DNA of 64,000 bases from CAYGTO01 sp964352815 (GCA_964352815.1 CAYGTO010000001.1:255391-319390); one strand, 5' to 3'; shown: positions 8,480 to 17,233, counted from the first letter of the stretch. Numbers and translations: made by a program. Notes: generated by a model not told the origin, from the sequence alone.

Positions 8480-9553
8480 TCATTGATTAAACCCATAATG
8501 CTCTAACCATCTGAGATCGCTCTCGAAGAAGGTGCGTAGATCGGGGATGTTGTATTTGAGCATGGCGAGGCGTTCGATACCGGCGCCGAAGGCAAAGCCC
8601 AGCCATTCATTCGGGTCAATGTCGCAGTTGCGCAGCACATTCGGATGCACCATGCCGCAGCCCATAATCTCCATCCAACCTTCATTGCCGCCAATCACGA
8701 GGCCGTCTTTTGTATGCTCACAGCCAATATCGACCTCGGCCGATGGCTCGGTGAAGGGGAAGAAGCTCGGGCGGAAGCGGACCGGCACGTCCTTAATGCC
8801 GAAAAAGGCTTCGATGAACTCCGTGACGATGCCTTTGAGATGGCCGAAATGGATGCCTTTCTCAATCACAAGCCCCTCGACCTGGTGGAACATCGGCGTG
8901 TGGGTCATGTCGGAATCGCAGCGGTAGGTGCGGCCCGGCGCGATCACGCGGAAGGGCGGCTCACCACTCATCATCGTGCGGATTTGCACGGGCGACGTAT
9001 GGGTGCGCAGCACCAGCGCGTCGCCTTTCTCATCCTTTGCTTCGAGGTAGAAGGTGTCATGCATTTGGCGGGCAGGGTGCTCCGGAGGGATGTTCAGCGC
9101 GGTAAAATTATGAAAATCACTCTCAATCTCGGGGCCGTCCGCGACGGCAAAGCCATACTGAGCGAACAATTCGGTGACTTCTTGAATGACTTTGGTGATC
9201 GGGTGGATTGCGCCGAGTCGTTCCTGGCGAGCGGGGAGGCTGAGATCGATGGTCTCATTCGCCAAACTGGCATTCAGCTCGCCGCGCTCGAGCGTTTCCT
9301 TGCGCGTTTGAATCGCGTCATTGATCGATTTCTTCAGAAGATTGAGCTGCTTACCCTTTTCCTGGCGCTCCTCAGGCGAGGCCTTGCCAAGCGCCTTGAG
9401 CTGCTCAGTGATCAGGCCTTTTTTACCTAAATACTGGACACGCAATTCTTCTAATGCACTAGTTGAAGAAGCGGTGTTAACGGCTTCTAAGGCTTCTATT
9501 TCAAGAGGTTTAGAATCGAGTGCTTCCTTCATGAGAATGTCAGGAGTTTCCAT
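8480..9553 (-). CDS. pheS: Phenylalanyl-tRNA synthetase alpha subunit
   Basis: This is the catalytic class II subunit, 357 aa. An N-terminal coiled coil (about 1-110) binds tRNA. The catalytic core follows with HPARQMHDTFYL, LRTHTSPVQIR and FRVIAPGRTYRCDSDMTH (motif 2), and ends with the motif 3 segment GFAFGAGIERLAML. No clear ribosome-binding site precedes the ATG at 9553; a family C repeat lies directly before it. It is part of the classical rpmI-rplT-pheS-pheT order. Confidence 0.96.
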   Translation of the reverse strand: METPDILMKEALDSKPLEIEALEAVNTASSTSALEELRVQYLGKKGLITEQLKALGKASPEERQEKGKQLNLLKKSINDAIQTRKETLERGELNASLANETIDLSLPARQERLGAIHPITKVIQEVTELFAQYGFAVADGPEIESDFHNFTALNIPPEHPARQMHDTFYLEAKDEKGDALVLRTHTSPVQIRTMMSGEPPFRVIAPGRTYRCDSDMTHTPMFHQVEGLVIEKGIHFGHLKGIVTEFIEAFFGIKDVPVRFRPSFFPFTEPSAEVDIGCEHTKDGLVIGGNEGWMEIMGCGMVHPNVLRNCDIDPNEWLGFAFGAGIERLAMLKYNIPDLRTFFESDLRWLEHYGFNQ

Positions 9554-9557
9554 ACCG

Positions 9558-9626
9558 TTTCGCGAGGAGCGTTAGCGATGTGGCGATCCAGTTTGATGTG
9601 ACTGGACTGCTTCGCTATGCTCGCAG
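9558..9626. repeat. Palindromic repeat, family C
   Basis: TTTCGCGAGGAGCG with GCGATCCAGT on the left is mirrored by ACTGGACTGC with CTATGCTCGCA on the right. It lies between pheS and rplT and abuts the pheS start. Related arms occur at 3076-3163 and 15141-15228. Confidence 0.6.
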
Positions 9627-9667
9627 ATCGTTATCTTAATTAGCCAGCGTTTTACGCAGCAATTTTT

Positions 9668-10021
9668 TTAAAGTGCCGCCTTAGCTTTATCTGCTAGCGT
9701 TTTGAATCCATTCGCATCATGCACGGCGATGTCTGCGAGCACTTTACGATCGAGTTCCACGCCGGCTTTAGTCAAGCCATTGATAAGCTGAGAATAGACC
9801 AGCCCATTCTGACGCGCAGCGGCGTTGATCCGCTGAATCCACAGGCGACGAAACTCGCGCTTCTTATTCTTGCGATCGCGATAGGCGTACTGAAGCGCTT
9901 TTTCCACACGCTGCACCGCAACGCGGTAACAATTTTTTGAACGGCCACGATAGCCTTTCGCCATTTTCAGGACTTTTTGTTGACGTTTATGGGTTGTCAC
10001 ACCACGTTTAACTCGTGCCAT
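9668..10021 (-). CDS. rplT: 50S ribosomal protein L20
   Basis: L20 binds 23S rRNA early in large-subunit assembly. The 117 residues match the universal length, and the sequence is strongly basic with the family opening [24 protein letters not shown] (positions 1-24) and [19 protein letters not shown] following. It is co-oriented with rpmI 9 nt upstream and pheS downstream. In many bacteria this operon is autoregulated by L20; no leader structure was identified here. Confidence 0.97.
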   Translation of the reverse strand: MARVKRGVTTHKRQQKVLKMAKGYRGRSKNCYRVAVQRVEKALQYAYRDRKNKKREFRRLWIQRINAAARQNGLVYSQLINGLTKAGVELDRKVLADIAVHDANGFKTLADKAKAAL

Positions 10022-10030
10022 GCTGCTCTC

Positions 10031-10237
10031 CTATTGCCCGCGGGCGTAGGGCATGAACTTGCGAACAATCTTGCTGTCCGCTTCCGACAGAATCGTCGTG
10101 CCACGCTGTTTACGAATAAATGATTGGGAGCGCTTAGTCATTCCATGGCGCTTTCCGGCGAAATTCCGCTTAATTTTCCCTGTACCTGTCAGAGAAAAGC
10201 GGCCTTTGACGCTGCTTTTGGTCTTCATCTTTGGCAT
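10031..10237 (-). CDS. rpmI: 50S ribosomal protein L35
   Basis: The small basic ribosomal protein has 68 residues from ATG 10237. It begins [14 protein letters not shown] and contains the KRHGMTKRS segment typical of L35. An upstream in-frame ATG at 10249 is rejected, because GGAG is placed six bases before the ATG at 10237 and family members start at this methionine. infC, often upstream, is absent: the next gene in that direction is divergent. Confidence 0.96.
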   Translation of the reverse strand: MPKMKTKSSVKGRFSLTGTGKIKRNFAGKRHGMTKRSQSFIRKQRGTTILSEADSKIVRKFMPYARGQ

Positions 10238-10371
10238 TTTAGTCTCCATAATTAGGCTTTATAGTGCGTCGCTAGGCATGCCAATACGCCCAGAAACTGC
10301 AAAAGTAGCGTAGGTATACGGCCTTAGATACAAAATGCAAGCGAAAATCGGCAATAACATACCGGTTTTGG

Positions 10372-10401
10372 TTGAAACCGTGTGCCTTGACCATATATAA
10401 T
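10372..10401 (+). promoter_or_regulatory. Promoter of the BI-1 family gene
   Basis: TTGAAA (10372-10377), an 18-bp spacer and TATAAT (10396-10401) lie 43 bp upstream of the start codon. The region 10250-10371 also holds the upstream region of the divergent rpmI operon, where only a weak TATAAA is seen. Confidence 0.65.
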
Positions 10402-10444
10402 GGATATCCAAAACAAAAAAAACCAACCTTAAGGAGTTGTTGTT

Positions 10445-11203
10445 ATGTGGGACCAGAATCCAAATTCTATGTCATCGAATGCGGGCGCACATGCGCAGGC
10501 GAGCGAGACAGATCAAGGGCTGCGCAGCTTTATGCTGAGCGTTTATAATTACATGGCCAGCGCGTTGCTCGTGACCGGTGTGGTTGCTTATTTGACTTCC
10601 GCGATGTCGGTAACAGAAGTGGATGGCCAGCTCATGCTTACAGAGCTCGGAAACACGCTGTTTAACTCGCCATTGCAGTGGCTGGTGATGCTGGCGCCGC
10701 TCGGCTTTATCTTCTTTCTCAGCTTCAAAATTACCTCGCTCTCTTTTAGCAAAGCACAAGGCATTTTCTGGGCGTTTTCGGTGGTGATGGGGCTGTCTAT
10801 GGCGAGTATCTTCCTTGTTTACACGGGTGAGAGTATCGCGCGCATGTTCTTCATTACTGCTGCAGCTTTTGGTGCGCTGAGCCTCTGGGGCTATACGACC
10901 AAGCGGAACCTACAGCCGATGGGCGCGTTCCTATTCATGGGGTTGATTGGGATTATCCTTGCATCGCTCGTGAATATCTTTGTTGGTAGCTCGCAGCTTG
11001 AGTTGGTTATCTCAGTGATAGGCGTGCTGATCTTTGCGGGTCTGACGGCCTACGATACGCAGAAGCTCAAAGCGACCTACTACCAGCTTCAAGGCACGGG
11101 TGAGACGCTTGCCAAAGCCGGATTGATGGGCGCGTTAAGCTTGTATCTTGATTTCATTAATCTTTTCATGATGTTACTGCGCTTGTTTGGCGATCGTCGT
11201 TAG
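10445..11203 (+). CDS. Bax inhibitor-1/YccA family inner-membrane protein
   Basis: The protein has 252 aa: a hydrophilic N-terminus of ~25 residues, then seven hydrophobic helices and a short basic end (RLFGDRR). The C-terminal half contains the family features AYDTQKLK and LSLYLDFINLFMMLLRLFG. YccA-type relatives modulate FtsH, and BI-1 homologues act as pH-sensitive calcium leaks; which applies here is unknown. AAGGAG at 10431 and a good promoter support the start. A hairpin terminator follows, so the gene is probably monocistronic. Confidence 0.93.
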   Translation: MWDQNPNSMSSNAGAHAQASETDQGLRSFMLSVYNYMASALLVTGVVAYLTSAMSVTEVDGQLMLTELGNTLFNSPLQWLVMLAPLGFIFFLSFKITSLSFSKAQGIFWAFSVVMGLSMASIFLVYTGESIARMFFITAAAFGALSLWGYTTKRNLQPMGAFLFMGLIGIILASLVNIFVGSSQLELVISVIGVLIFAGLTAYDTQKLKATYYQLQGTGETLAKAGLMGALSLYLDFINLFMMLLRLFGDRR

Positions 11204-11234
11204 TCAATAACGCGTTAAAATTGCATTGCATTTT

Positions 11235-11267
11235 AGGGGTATTGGTTCGGTCGAACAGTACCCCTTT
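11235..11267 (+). terminator. Hairpin terminator after the BI-1 gene
   Basis: AGGGGTA (11235-11241) pairs with TACCCCT (11259-11265), with an inner GTTCG-GT-CGAAC stem. Only a short T run (TTTGTAATTT) follows, so it is probably a modest terminator. Confidence 0.55.
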
Positions 11268-11386
11268 GTAATTTAGGAAAAGTCTCATTTTAGAGCGGTT
11301 CTTGCTTTACTTTTAGGCCAAAATTTGGTACTCTGATAATGTGAAATTGTGTTTATATGCAGTGTCACACTAAAGCTAGATTAATT

Positions 11387-11445
11387 ATGGTCGTTGCGAA
11401 GGCGCCAGGTAAGGCCAACCTTCGATAACAAGAAACAAAGACCAT
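11387..11445 (+). promoter_or_regulatory. Possible structured leader upstream of an orphan gene
   Basis: Nested complementary segments ATGGTC/GACCAT (11387, 11440) and CGAAGG/CCTTCG (11397, 11419) could fold into a two-step stem ending 42 nt before the start of the downstream orphan gene. GATAAT at 11335-11340 could be the -10 of a promoter giving a ~145-nt leader. No known riboswitch was recognised. Confidence 0.3.
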
Positions 11446-11487
11446 GCTACAGCGGGAACAAGTAGTGTCGCCGCAGGAGCTAGACAA

Positions 11488-11946
11488 ATGATAAACGAGA
11501 CTAACAATATAGTCGAACGCGTAAATACTATAGCAGCCGTGGTAAATAGCGGTCAGCGCGTTGTGTCTGAAACAGCGGTGAAGCGGCCCTTTGCTACCAA
11601 CACTGCTCCAGCTATACAGTTTGAAACAACTAACATCGTTGAGTCGGACATTAGCCTTTCGGCGCTGTATCCGCTTACATTGACAAATAAGTCAACGGAC
11701 ACGGTGCAGCTCTTTGAAGCGCAGGGCAGTGCATCAGAAGTGAGTTACCCAATTGGGCTTACTAAGAAGATATTAGTGGGCACGGGTAATATTTATCCGA
11801 CGCAGCTAAGTTCGAGCTTGGACCCAACCAGGCCGGTAGAGGCGTTATCGGTCTATCCGCTTCAAAACGCAGTGGCGACATCGACATACAGTGTTCCTGA
11901 AGCAATTCAGCGCGAAATACCGGCTGAAACCTCTATTGCTGTATAA
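11488..11946 (+). CDS. Orphan protein, 152 aa
   Basis: No family recognised. The protein is rich in Ser, Thr, Asn and Val, has few charges and no signal peptide or membrane segment. AGGAG at 11475-11479, eight bases before the ATG, makes translation credible. The coding sequence looks more AT-rich and uses rarer codons (ATA, TTA, AGT) more often than its neighbours, which could mean a recent gene or transfer. It stands alone between a terminator and the ABC-2 permease gene, with a possible structured leader. Confidence 0.6.
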   Translation: MINETNNIVERVNTIAAVVNSGQRVVSETAVKRPFATNTAPAIQFETTNIVESDISLSALYPLTLTNKSTDTVQLFEAQGSASEVSYPIGLTKKILVGTGNIYPTQLSSSLDPTRPVEALSVYPLQNAVATSTYSVPEAIQREIPAETSIAV

Positions 11947-12007
11947 GACGCGAACTTCTTCCATCTTCATATTGCGTCCTTAGAGGCTTGTCTCTATATA
12001 CGTTCTC

Positions 12008-12781
12008 ATGTCTACAATTAACTATATTGGCTTAGAAACACTGTATCGGCGCGAAGTCTCACGTTTTCTCAAAGTATGGAACCAGACGCTGACCGCGCCC
12101 GTGGTTACCTCACTTCTGTTCTTAGCGGTGCTGACCCTAGCCCTCGGGCAAACACGCGGCGATATGATTGATACCATGTCCTTCACGGAATTTGTCGTGC
12201 CCGGCCTCATCATGATGGCGGTGGTGCAGAATGCGTTTGCTAATGTCTCCTCTTCCTTCATGCTCCAGAAGTTTCAAGGGGTGATTATTGATCTCCTCAT
12301 GCCGCCGCTCAGCGCGATGGAAGTCACCATCGGCATGATTGCGGGCGGTGTAACGCGTGGGCTCATGGTCGCAGTGACTGTCTCGCTCGCCATGTATGCC
12401 TTTGTCCCGTTCGAGATTCATTCGCCGATGCTTGCCTTCTATTATCTCTTCATGTCAAGCATGATGCTGGCCGCGCTGGGCATGCTCTGCGGTATCTGGG
12501 CGCAAAGCTTCGACCAAATGTCAGCGATCACCAACTATGTGATTACGCCACTTTCTTTCCTCTCGGGCACATTTTATTCGATTACCCGCTTGCCAGAGCC
12601 TTGGTACACGATCAGCCTGTATAACCCGTTTTTCTTCATGATTGATGGCTTCCGCTACAGCATCACCGGCCATGCGGATGGTAATGTGATGCTGGGCGGC
12701 ATTGCGCTTGCGGTAACCACCGTCGCGTTGATCGCCTTTTCGACGTATCTCTTCGCCCGAGGGTATCGGCTGAAGAGCTAA
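12008..12781 (+). CDS. ABC-2 type transporter permease
   Basis: The 257-residue integral membrane protein has six predicted helices. It contains the ABC-2 signature region around MEVTIGMIAGGVTRGLM and the late segment PLSFLSGTFYSITRLPEPW, which resembles the YadH/NodJ class of export permeases. Such permeases work with a separate ATPase, often encoded next to them; none is adjacent here. The substrate cannot be inferred. No strong ribosome-binding site is seen before the ATG at 12008. Confidence 0.88.
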   Translation: MSTINYIGLETLYRREVSRFLKVWNQTLTAPVVTSLLFLAVLTLALGQTRGDMIDTMSFTEFVVPGLIMMAVVQNAFANVSSSFMLQKFQGVIIDLLMPPLSAMEVTIGMIAGGVTRGLMVAVTVSLAMYAFVPFEIHSPMLAFYYLFMSSMMLAALGMLCGIWAQSFDQMSAITNYVITPLSFLSGTFYSITRLPEPWYTISLYNPFFFMIDGFRYSITGHADGNVMLGGIALAVTTVALIAFSTYLFARGYRLKS

Positions 12782-12790
12782 CCGAGTGCG

Positions 12791-12819
12791 TTGACTTCAC
12801 CTTCAAAACTCGTTACATT
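12791..12819 (+). promoter_or_regulatory. Promoter of argD
   Basis: TTGACT (12791-12796), a 17-bp spacer and TACATT (12814-12819) lie 20 bp before the argD start. No ArgR-type operator was recognised. Confidence 0.65.
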
Positions 12820-12839
12820 CCGCGCTTTCAGAGAGTAGT

Positions 12840-14039
12840 ATGGGACAGCCCAAGCAACAGTCTAAAACCCCGTCCGTGCCGCCTTATGCGCCGGTCTATC
12901 GCCGCAGCGATATTATGATGGCGCGCGCCGATGGCATGTATATGTACGACACGAACGGTAAGCAATATCTCGATTTCGCGACAGGCATTGCGGTGAATGC
13001 GCTCGGCCACAACCATCCGCATGTGATGGATGCGTTTGAAAAGCAATCCAAAGAAATGTGGCTGTGCTCAAATGCGTTCCGCAACGAACCGCTCGAAACC
13101 TATTCCCAGCGCCTGGTCGATCACAGCTTCGCTGATAGTGTGTTCTTTTGTTCTTCCGGGACCGAAGCGGTGGAAGCGGCGATCAAATTCATCCGTTATT
13201 ATCATTTTGCTCATCATACGGGCCGCAACCGGATCATCACCTTTGAGAATGGCTTTCATGGCCGGACAATGGCGGCGATTTCAGCTGGCGGGAATGCGAT
13301 TGCGCGTGAAGGGTTTGGCCCGTTGCTTGACGGGTTTGACACCGTCGCGTGGAATGATCTTGAGGCCGTCAAAGCCGCGATCACTGATGAGACTGCCGCG
13401 ATCATGCTTGAGCCAATTCAGGGCGAGGGCGGGGTGAATGTTGCTTCAAAAGACTTTATGCAAGGGCTGCGCGCGCTGTGCGACGAACATGGACTGCTGC
13501 TGTATCTCGATGAAATTCAGTGCGGCATGGGGCGTCCGGGCACGCTGTTCGCCTATGAACAATATGGCATCACGCCGGATCTGATCACCCTTGCGAAAGG
13601 GATGGGAAATGGCTTCCCACTCGCTGCCTGCCTGGTCACGGAAGCGGTGGCACAGACCTTTAAGCCGGGAATTCACGGTTCGACTTATGGCAGCAACCCG
13701 CTCGCCATGGCGGTGGGCAATGCGGTGCTCGATGTGATGACCATGGAGGGTTTCCTGACCCATGTGCAGCAGATGGGAAATATTCTTGAGCTTGAATTGA
13801 ACGAGCTATGTGCCGCGCATTCCGACGTGTTCGCGGAAGTGCGCGGGGTTGGGCTGATGCTCGGGCTGAAAATGCACGCCCGTGCGCGCGAATTTGGCGT
13901 GCATTTACGTGAGCAAGGTATACTCGTCGCACCATCCTACGGCGATGTGCTGCGTATTCTGCCGCCACTCATCATCCAGCCGCTACATATTGAAGAGGCG
14001 ATCACGAAATTGAAACAGGCGGCCGAAACATGGAAGTAA
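12840..14039 (+). CDS. argD: Acetylornithine aminotransferase
   Basis: This PLP enzyme (399 aa, class III aminotransferase) makes N-acetylornithine in arginine synthesis and can also serve the succinyl-diaminopimelate step. Visible signatures are the cofactor loop SSGTEAVEAAIK, FENGFHGRTMAA, the LDEIQCGMGR aspartate region that binds the pyridine ring, and the Schiff-base lysine in LAKGMGNGFPLAA. It is followed by argF across a 155-bp structured repeat, as a typical alphaproteobacterial argD-argF pair that here continues into hslO. Confidence 0.95.
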   Translation: MGQPKQQSKTPSVPPYAPVYRRSDIMMARADGMYMYDTNGKQYLDFATGIAVNALGHNHPHVMDAFEKQSKEMWLCSNAFRNEPLETYSQRLVDHSFADSVFFCSSGTEAVEAAIKFIRYYHFAHHTGRNRIITFENGFHGRTMAAISAGGNAIAREGFGPLLDGFDTVAWNDLEAVKAAITDETAAIMLEPIQGEGGVNVASKDFMQGLRALCDEHGLLLYLDEIQCGMGRPGTLFAYEQYGITPDLITLAKGMGNGFPLAACLVTEAVAQTFKPGIHGSTYGSNPLAMAVGNAVLDVMTMEGFLTHVQQMGNILELELNELCAAHSDVFAEVRGVGLMLGLKMHARAREFGVHLREQGILVAPSYGDVLRILPPLIIQPLHIEEAITKLKQAAETWK

Positions 14040-14044
14040 TTAGT

Positions 14045-14201
14045 TGTCATTGCCACGTCAAGCGAGCAGAAAGCGAGCGCGTACAGGCAATCCATTCCAT
14101 GAATATCAGCAGACATTCATGGAAATTGAAATGTCTTTCTGACATTTCAATCGTGGATCCCCGTGTTCTTTTGTCTACTGACAAAAGCCCCGAGGATGAG
14201 A
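14045..14201 (+). repeat. 155-bp multi-hairpin repeat (family A), argD-argF copy
   Basis: The copy begins TGTCATTGCCACG and ends near CCCCGAGGATGA. It carries the same three hairpins as the 8324-8478 copy, with altered stem sequences (CTTTTG/CAAAAG, ATTGAAATGTC/GACATTTCAAT, CCATGAATATC/GACATTCATGG). It fills almost all of the argD-argF spacer, in the same sense orientation as the pheS-pheT copy. Confidence 0.85.
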
Positions 14202-14222
14202 GTGTATATTGTGGGAGCCACC

Positions 14223-15125
14223 ATGCCTGACTTTATCGACCTCCACAGCGTTTCCAAAGACATCATTCGCCAGCTGCTTGAGCTGGCTAAAACCATCAAA
14301 GCGAACCCGGGCGCCTATAGTGAGAAGCTCAAGGGACAGAAACTCGCGATGATTTTTGAGAAAAACTCTACACGCACGCGCGTCTCGTTCGAGCTCGCCA
14401 TGCATGAGCTGGGCGGTTATGCGCTGTTTCTCTCGAACCGTGACTTGCAGCTTGGTCGCGGCGAAACCATTGCCGACACGGCGAAAGTGCTGTCGCGCTA
14501 TGTCGATTGCATGATGCTGCGCTCCTATTCGCACAACACGCTGCTCGAGCTTGCGGAACATTCTGATGTGCCGGTGATCAACGGCCTAACCCATCTCACG
14601 CATCCGTGCCAGCTGATGGCGGACATGCTGACGATTGAAGAGCATCGCGGCGCGCTAGAGAATCAGGTGATTGCCTGGTCGGGCGACGGTAATAATATGG
14701 CGAATAGCTTCGTCATTGCGGCCGAGCAAATGGGCTTTGAGCTGCGCCTCGCATGCCCTGAAACCTTGCGCCCGAACACACAACTGCTTGAGCGCGCCTT
14801 GTCGAATGGCGCGCAGATTCGCATTATGGAAACGCCTGAAGAAGCCGCAGAACAAGCCGACGTTATTGTGACCGATACCTGGGTGTCGATGGGTGATGAT
14901 GATGAACAACAGCGTATGGAGTGGCTCGAGCCGTACCGCGTCACGAGCGAACTGATGGCGAAAGCGAAAAGTGATGCCATCTTCATGCACTGCCTGCCGG
15001 CACATCGCGGCGAGGAGGTCACCGCCGAAGTGATTGACGGGCCGCAAAGCGTGGTGTGGGACGAGGCGGAAAACCGTCTGCACGCGCAGAAGGCTGTGTT
15101 AGTTTGGTGCTTGGAGGCGATGTGA
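14223..15125 (+). CDS. argF: Ornithine carbamoyltransferase
   Basis: The enzyme forms citrulline from ornithine and carbamoyl phosphate. It has 300 aa from ATG 14223, which has GGGAG upstream; an earlier in-frame start would translate the repeat. Carbamoyl-phosphate site STRTR is at 49-53 and HPCQ at 127-130. The DTWVSMG loop and HCLPAHRGEEV mark ornithine rather than aspartate specificity. It is downstream of argD. Confidence 0.97.
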   Translation: MPDFIDLHSVSKDIIRQLLELAKTIKANPGAYSEKLKGQKLAMIFEKNSTRTRVSFELAMHELGGYALFLSNRDLQLGRGETIADTAKVLSRYVDCMMLRSYSHNTLLELAEHSDVPVINGLTHLTHPCQLMADMLTIEEHRGALENQVIAWSGDGNNMANSFVIAAEQMGFELRLACPETLRPNTQLLERALSNGAQIRIMETPEEAAEQADVIVTDTWVSMGDDDEQQRMEWLEPYRVTSELMAKAKSDAIFMHCLPAHRGEEVTAEVIDGPQSVVWDEAENRLHAQKAVLVWCLEAM

Positions 15126-15140
15126 AATATAGGCAATTAT

Positions 15141-15228
15141 CGTTCTGCGAGGCGGCGCGCCAGTGCCAACGACGCAGTCCAGAGCTGCAATCGAAATTCT
15201 GTATCGCGTCGCTTACGCTCGCGAAACG
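15141..15228. repeat. Palindromic repeat, family C
   Basis: CGTTCTGCGAGGCGG with GCAGTCCAG on the left is answered by a CGCGTCGC...CTCGCGAAACG right arm. The element lies between argF and hslO and extends the open frame upstream of the real hslO start. Confidence 0.5.
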
Positions 15229-15252
15229 TTTCATTATTTGGGATGCGGCCCA

Positions 15253-16188
15253 GTGACACAAGACCATACGATCAATCCAAACAATGCCATCACCCCGTTT
15301 CTGATTCACCAGTCAAATGTTCGCGGGCGTATGGTGCGCATGCAAGATACGCTCGATACAATTCTCACTACCCATGATTACCCGGAGCAGGTGTCACAGC
15401 TGCTTGGTGAAGGGCTGATGATCGTCGCGATGCTCGCCAGTAACCTTAAACATAATGGTGTCTTCACGCTGCAAGCGCGTGGTGATGGGCCGATTGGTAT
15501 GGTGGTTGCGGATGCGGTGTTTGGCGGCGGATTGCGTGGCTATGCCGCGTTTGATGACACAAAACTCAGCGCACTGCTCAGCGAAGAAGAAACTCCGAGC
15601 CTGGCGCAGCTGATGGGCCAGGGGCATTTAGCTATTACGCTCGATGCGGGCGGAAAGAATCAGCGCTATCAAGGCGTGGTCGGCCTTGAAGGCACGTCGA
15701 TCAGCGAAGCGATCACTCATTATTTCACGCAGTCGCAACAGATTGATGTTAAATTTCATATTGCACTTGGAAGAGATAAGGCGACGTGGCGCGGCGGCGC
15801 GATGATGATCGAACGGCTGCCTGAAGGGGTGCTGCCGATGGACCGTGATGCTGTCGATGACATTCAAGAGGTTGGCGAAGAAGAATGGCGCGCGGCCTAT
15901 AGCATGATGCATACGTTGAGCGATGAGGAATTGATTGATATCGAACTCTCGCCCGCCGAGCTGCTCTATCGCTTATATAACGCCGATGGGGTATGGGTCC
16001 ATGATGCCCTTCCGCTGCATCACGAATGTCGCTGTTCCAGAGGGAAAGTAGAGAGTGCACTGCGCACGATTGCGCGCAATGAAATTGAAGCGCTCAAGCG
16101 CGAGGATGGCTTGCTTTCCGTCGTGTGTGAGTTTTGTAAAAGCGAAGAATTGTTCGACGAACTGCAACTCGAACGGTTGTATAAATAG
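15253..16188 (+). CDS. hslO: Redox-regulated chaperone Hsp33
   Basis: Hsp33 is a cytosolic holdase switched on by oxidation of a C-terminal zinc centre. The GTG at 15253 gives 311 aa, matching the family; the upstream open frame is translated repeat. The C-terminal zinc-binding cysteines are seen as CRC (in HECRCSRGK) and CEFC, about 30 residues apart. This is the CxC-CxxC redox switch. It is downstream of argD-argF, a common alphaproteobacterial arrangement. A hairpin starts at the base after its stop codon. Confidence 0.94.
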   Translation: MTQDHTINPNNAITPFLIHQSNVRGRMVRMQDTLDTILTTHDYPEQVSQLLGEGLMIVAMLASNLKHNGVFTLQARGDGPIGMVVADAVFGGGLRGYAAFDDTKLSALLSEEETPSLAQLMGQGHLAITLDAGGKNQRYQGVVGLEGTSISEAITHYFTQSQQIDVKFHIALGRDKATWRGGAMMIERLPEGVLPMDRDAVDDIQEVGEEEWRAAYSMMHTLSDEELIDIELSPAELLYRLYNADGVWVHDALPLHHECRCSRGKVESALRTIARNEIEALKREDGLLSVVCEFCKSEELFDELQLERLYK

Positions 16189-16234
16189 AGGTTTCAGGTT
16201 TTAGCGGATTGAAAAACGCTGTAACCTGAAACCT
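16189..16234 (+). terminator. Long hairpin directly after hslO
   Basis: AGGTTTCAGGTT (16189-16200) pairs perfectly with AACCTGAAACCT (16223-16234), extended by TAGCG/CGCTG. It begins immediately after the hslO stop. No T run follows, so it may protect the mRNA 3' end rather than terminate transcription. Confidence 0.5.
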
Positions 16235-16351
16235 ATAACCTACAAACGCATAGCCCCCTTATCCCCATTTTACGCATGCTGTGTGGATAGTAAATGTCGT
16301 CACATTGCTGAAAGATTTTTTCGCGACTACTCCTTATACTCTTAAATGGTT

Positions 16352-16370
16352 GTTCATACAAAAATTGAAC
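16352..16370. promoter_or_regulatory. Inverted repeat, candidate operator of the BetI-like regulator
   Basis: GTTCA-N9-TGAAC lies 75 bp upstream of the TetR-type gene in an AT-rich region that also has TTGAACG and TTGATTG. An autoregulatory operator is plausible from position and symmetry only. Confidence 0.35.
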
Positions 16371-16444
16371 GATTGAAAATAAAATTGATTGACCTCAGTC
16401 GCTCGGCAGCATACTGACTAGTGGTCTCGCAGAGGAGAAAACAG

Positions 16445-17164
16445 ATGCCAAAAACGCACGTTAAAGACAAACGCAAGTACCAGCTGATTCAAGCCACAAT
16501 CGATTCGATCGCCACGCGCGGCATCAACGAAACCACCATCACTCACATTTGTAAAGGTGCCGGCCTGTCGCGCGGGATTGTGAATTTCTATTTCTCTTCC
16601 AAAGAACTTCTGATGCAAGACACGCTGCGTCACGTGCTCGAGGAAAAAGATTTCTTCTGGCAAGGTACGATGGCATCTGCAGAAGATGATTCGCTTGCAA
16701 AACTCTATGCGATGATCGCGGCACATTTTTCTCAAAAGCTCTGCCAGCGTAAACGCCTGAATGTGCTGTCGGCCTATTGGGGGCATGCAGCGGCGCATAA
16801 GCCATACAGTGAACAGCTCAACGCTAGTGATAGCAAATGGGTGGAAACGGTGAGCGCGCTCTGGAAAGAGATTTCTCAGTGTGAGAATGAAAAAGCGTAT
16901 GTCTTTGCCCTGCGCTTGCATGCGTTGGTGCGTGGCCTGTGGTTGTCATTCTTGCTCAATCCAACGAAAGAATATCGCCTGGCCTATGCGGAGCAGTGCG
17001 AACTTTTCATCGAAGAACAGCGCCAAATGGCTGAGCAAGTGTCTGCCACTAGCAAGCCTTCACGCCGCGCCAATCCGAAAAGCGACAAAACGCAGCGTCA
17101 GGTGAAAGAAAAAACGGTGCGAGACAGCAATGATAAAACCGGTGATTTATTTGCGCAGATGTAG
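16445..17164 (+). CDS. TetR/BetI-like transcriptional regulator
   Basis: The 239-residue protein has an N-terminal helix-turn-helix (about 10-60: ATIDSIATRGINETTI, then GLSRGIVNFYFSSKELL), and a ligand-binding domain with ALRLHALVRGLWLSFLL resembling the BetI C-terminal region. A basic, probably disordered ~45-residue tail follows. The ATG at 16445 has GAGGAG seven bases upstream. BetI represses choline-to-betaine genes, but no bet genes are nearby, so the ligand here is unknown. An inverted repeat upstream may be its own operator. Confidence 0.85.
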   Translation: MPKTHVKDKRKYQLIQATIDSIATRGINETTITHICKGAGLSRGIVNFYFSSKELLMQDTLRHVLEEKDFFWQGTMASAEDDSLAKLYAMIAAHFSQKLCQRKRLNVLSAYWGHAAAHKPYSEQLNASDSKWVETVSALWKEISQCENEKAYVFALRLHALVRGLWLSFLLNPTKEYRLAYAEQCELFIEEQRQMAEQVSATSKPSRRANPKSDKTQRQVKEKTVRDSNDKTGDLFAQM

Positions 17165-17233
17165 CGTTTTTTTCCGGCGTCTATTTGCCTTTTTCCATTG
17201 CAATTCAGCCTATTTCCACTAGCCTCAGTGGCT

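Noticed and set aside
14163..14222. N-terminal extension of ornithine carbamoyltransferase
   Set aside because: It is translated from the 155-bp repeat; ATG 14223 has a ribosome-binding site and matches family starts.
15163..15252. N-terminal extension of Hsp33
   Set aside because: The extra codons translate a palindromic repeat; GTG 15253 gives a family-length protein.
16389..16417. Promoter TTGACC...TACTGA for the BetI-like gene
   Set aside because: The spacing is right but the -10 matches the consensus poorly; not strong enough to annotate.
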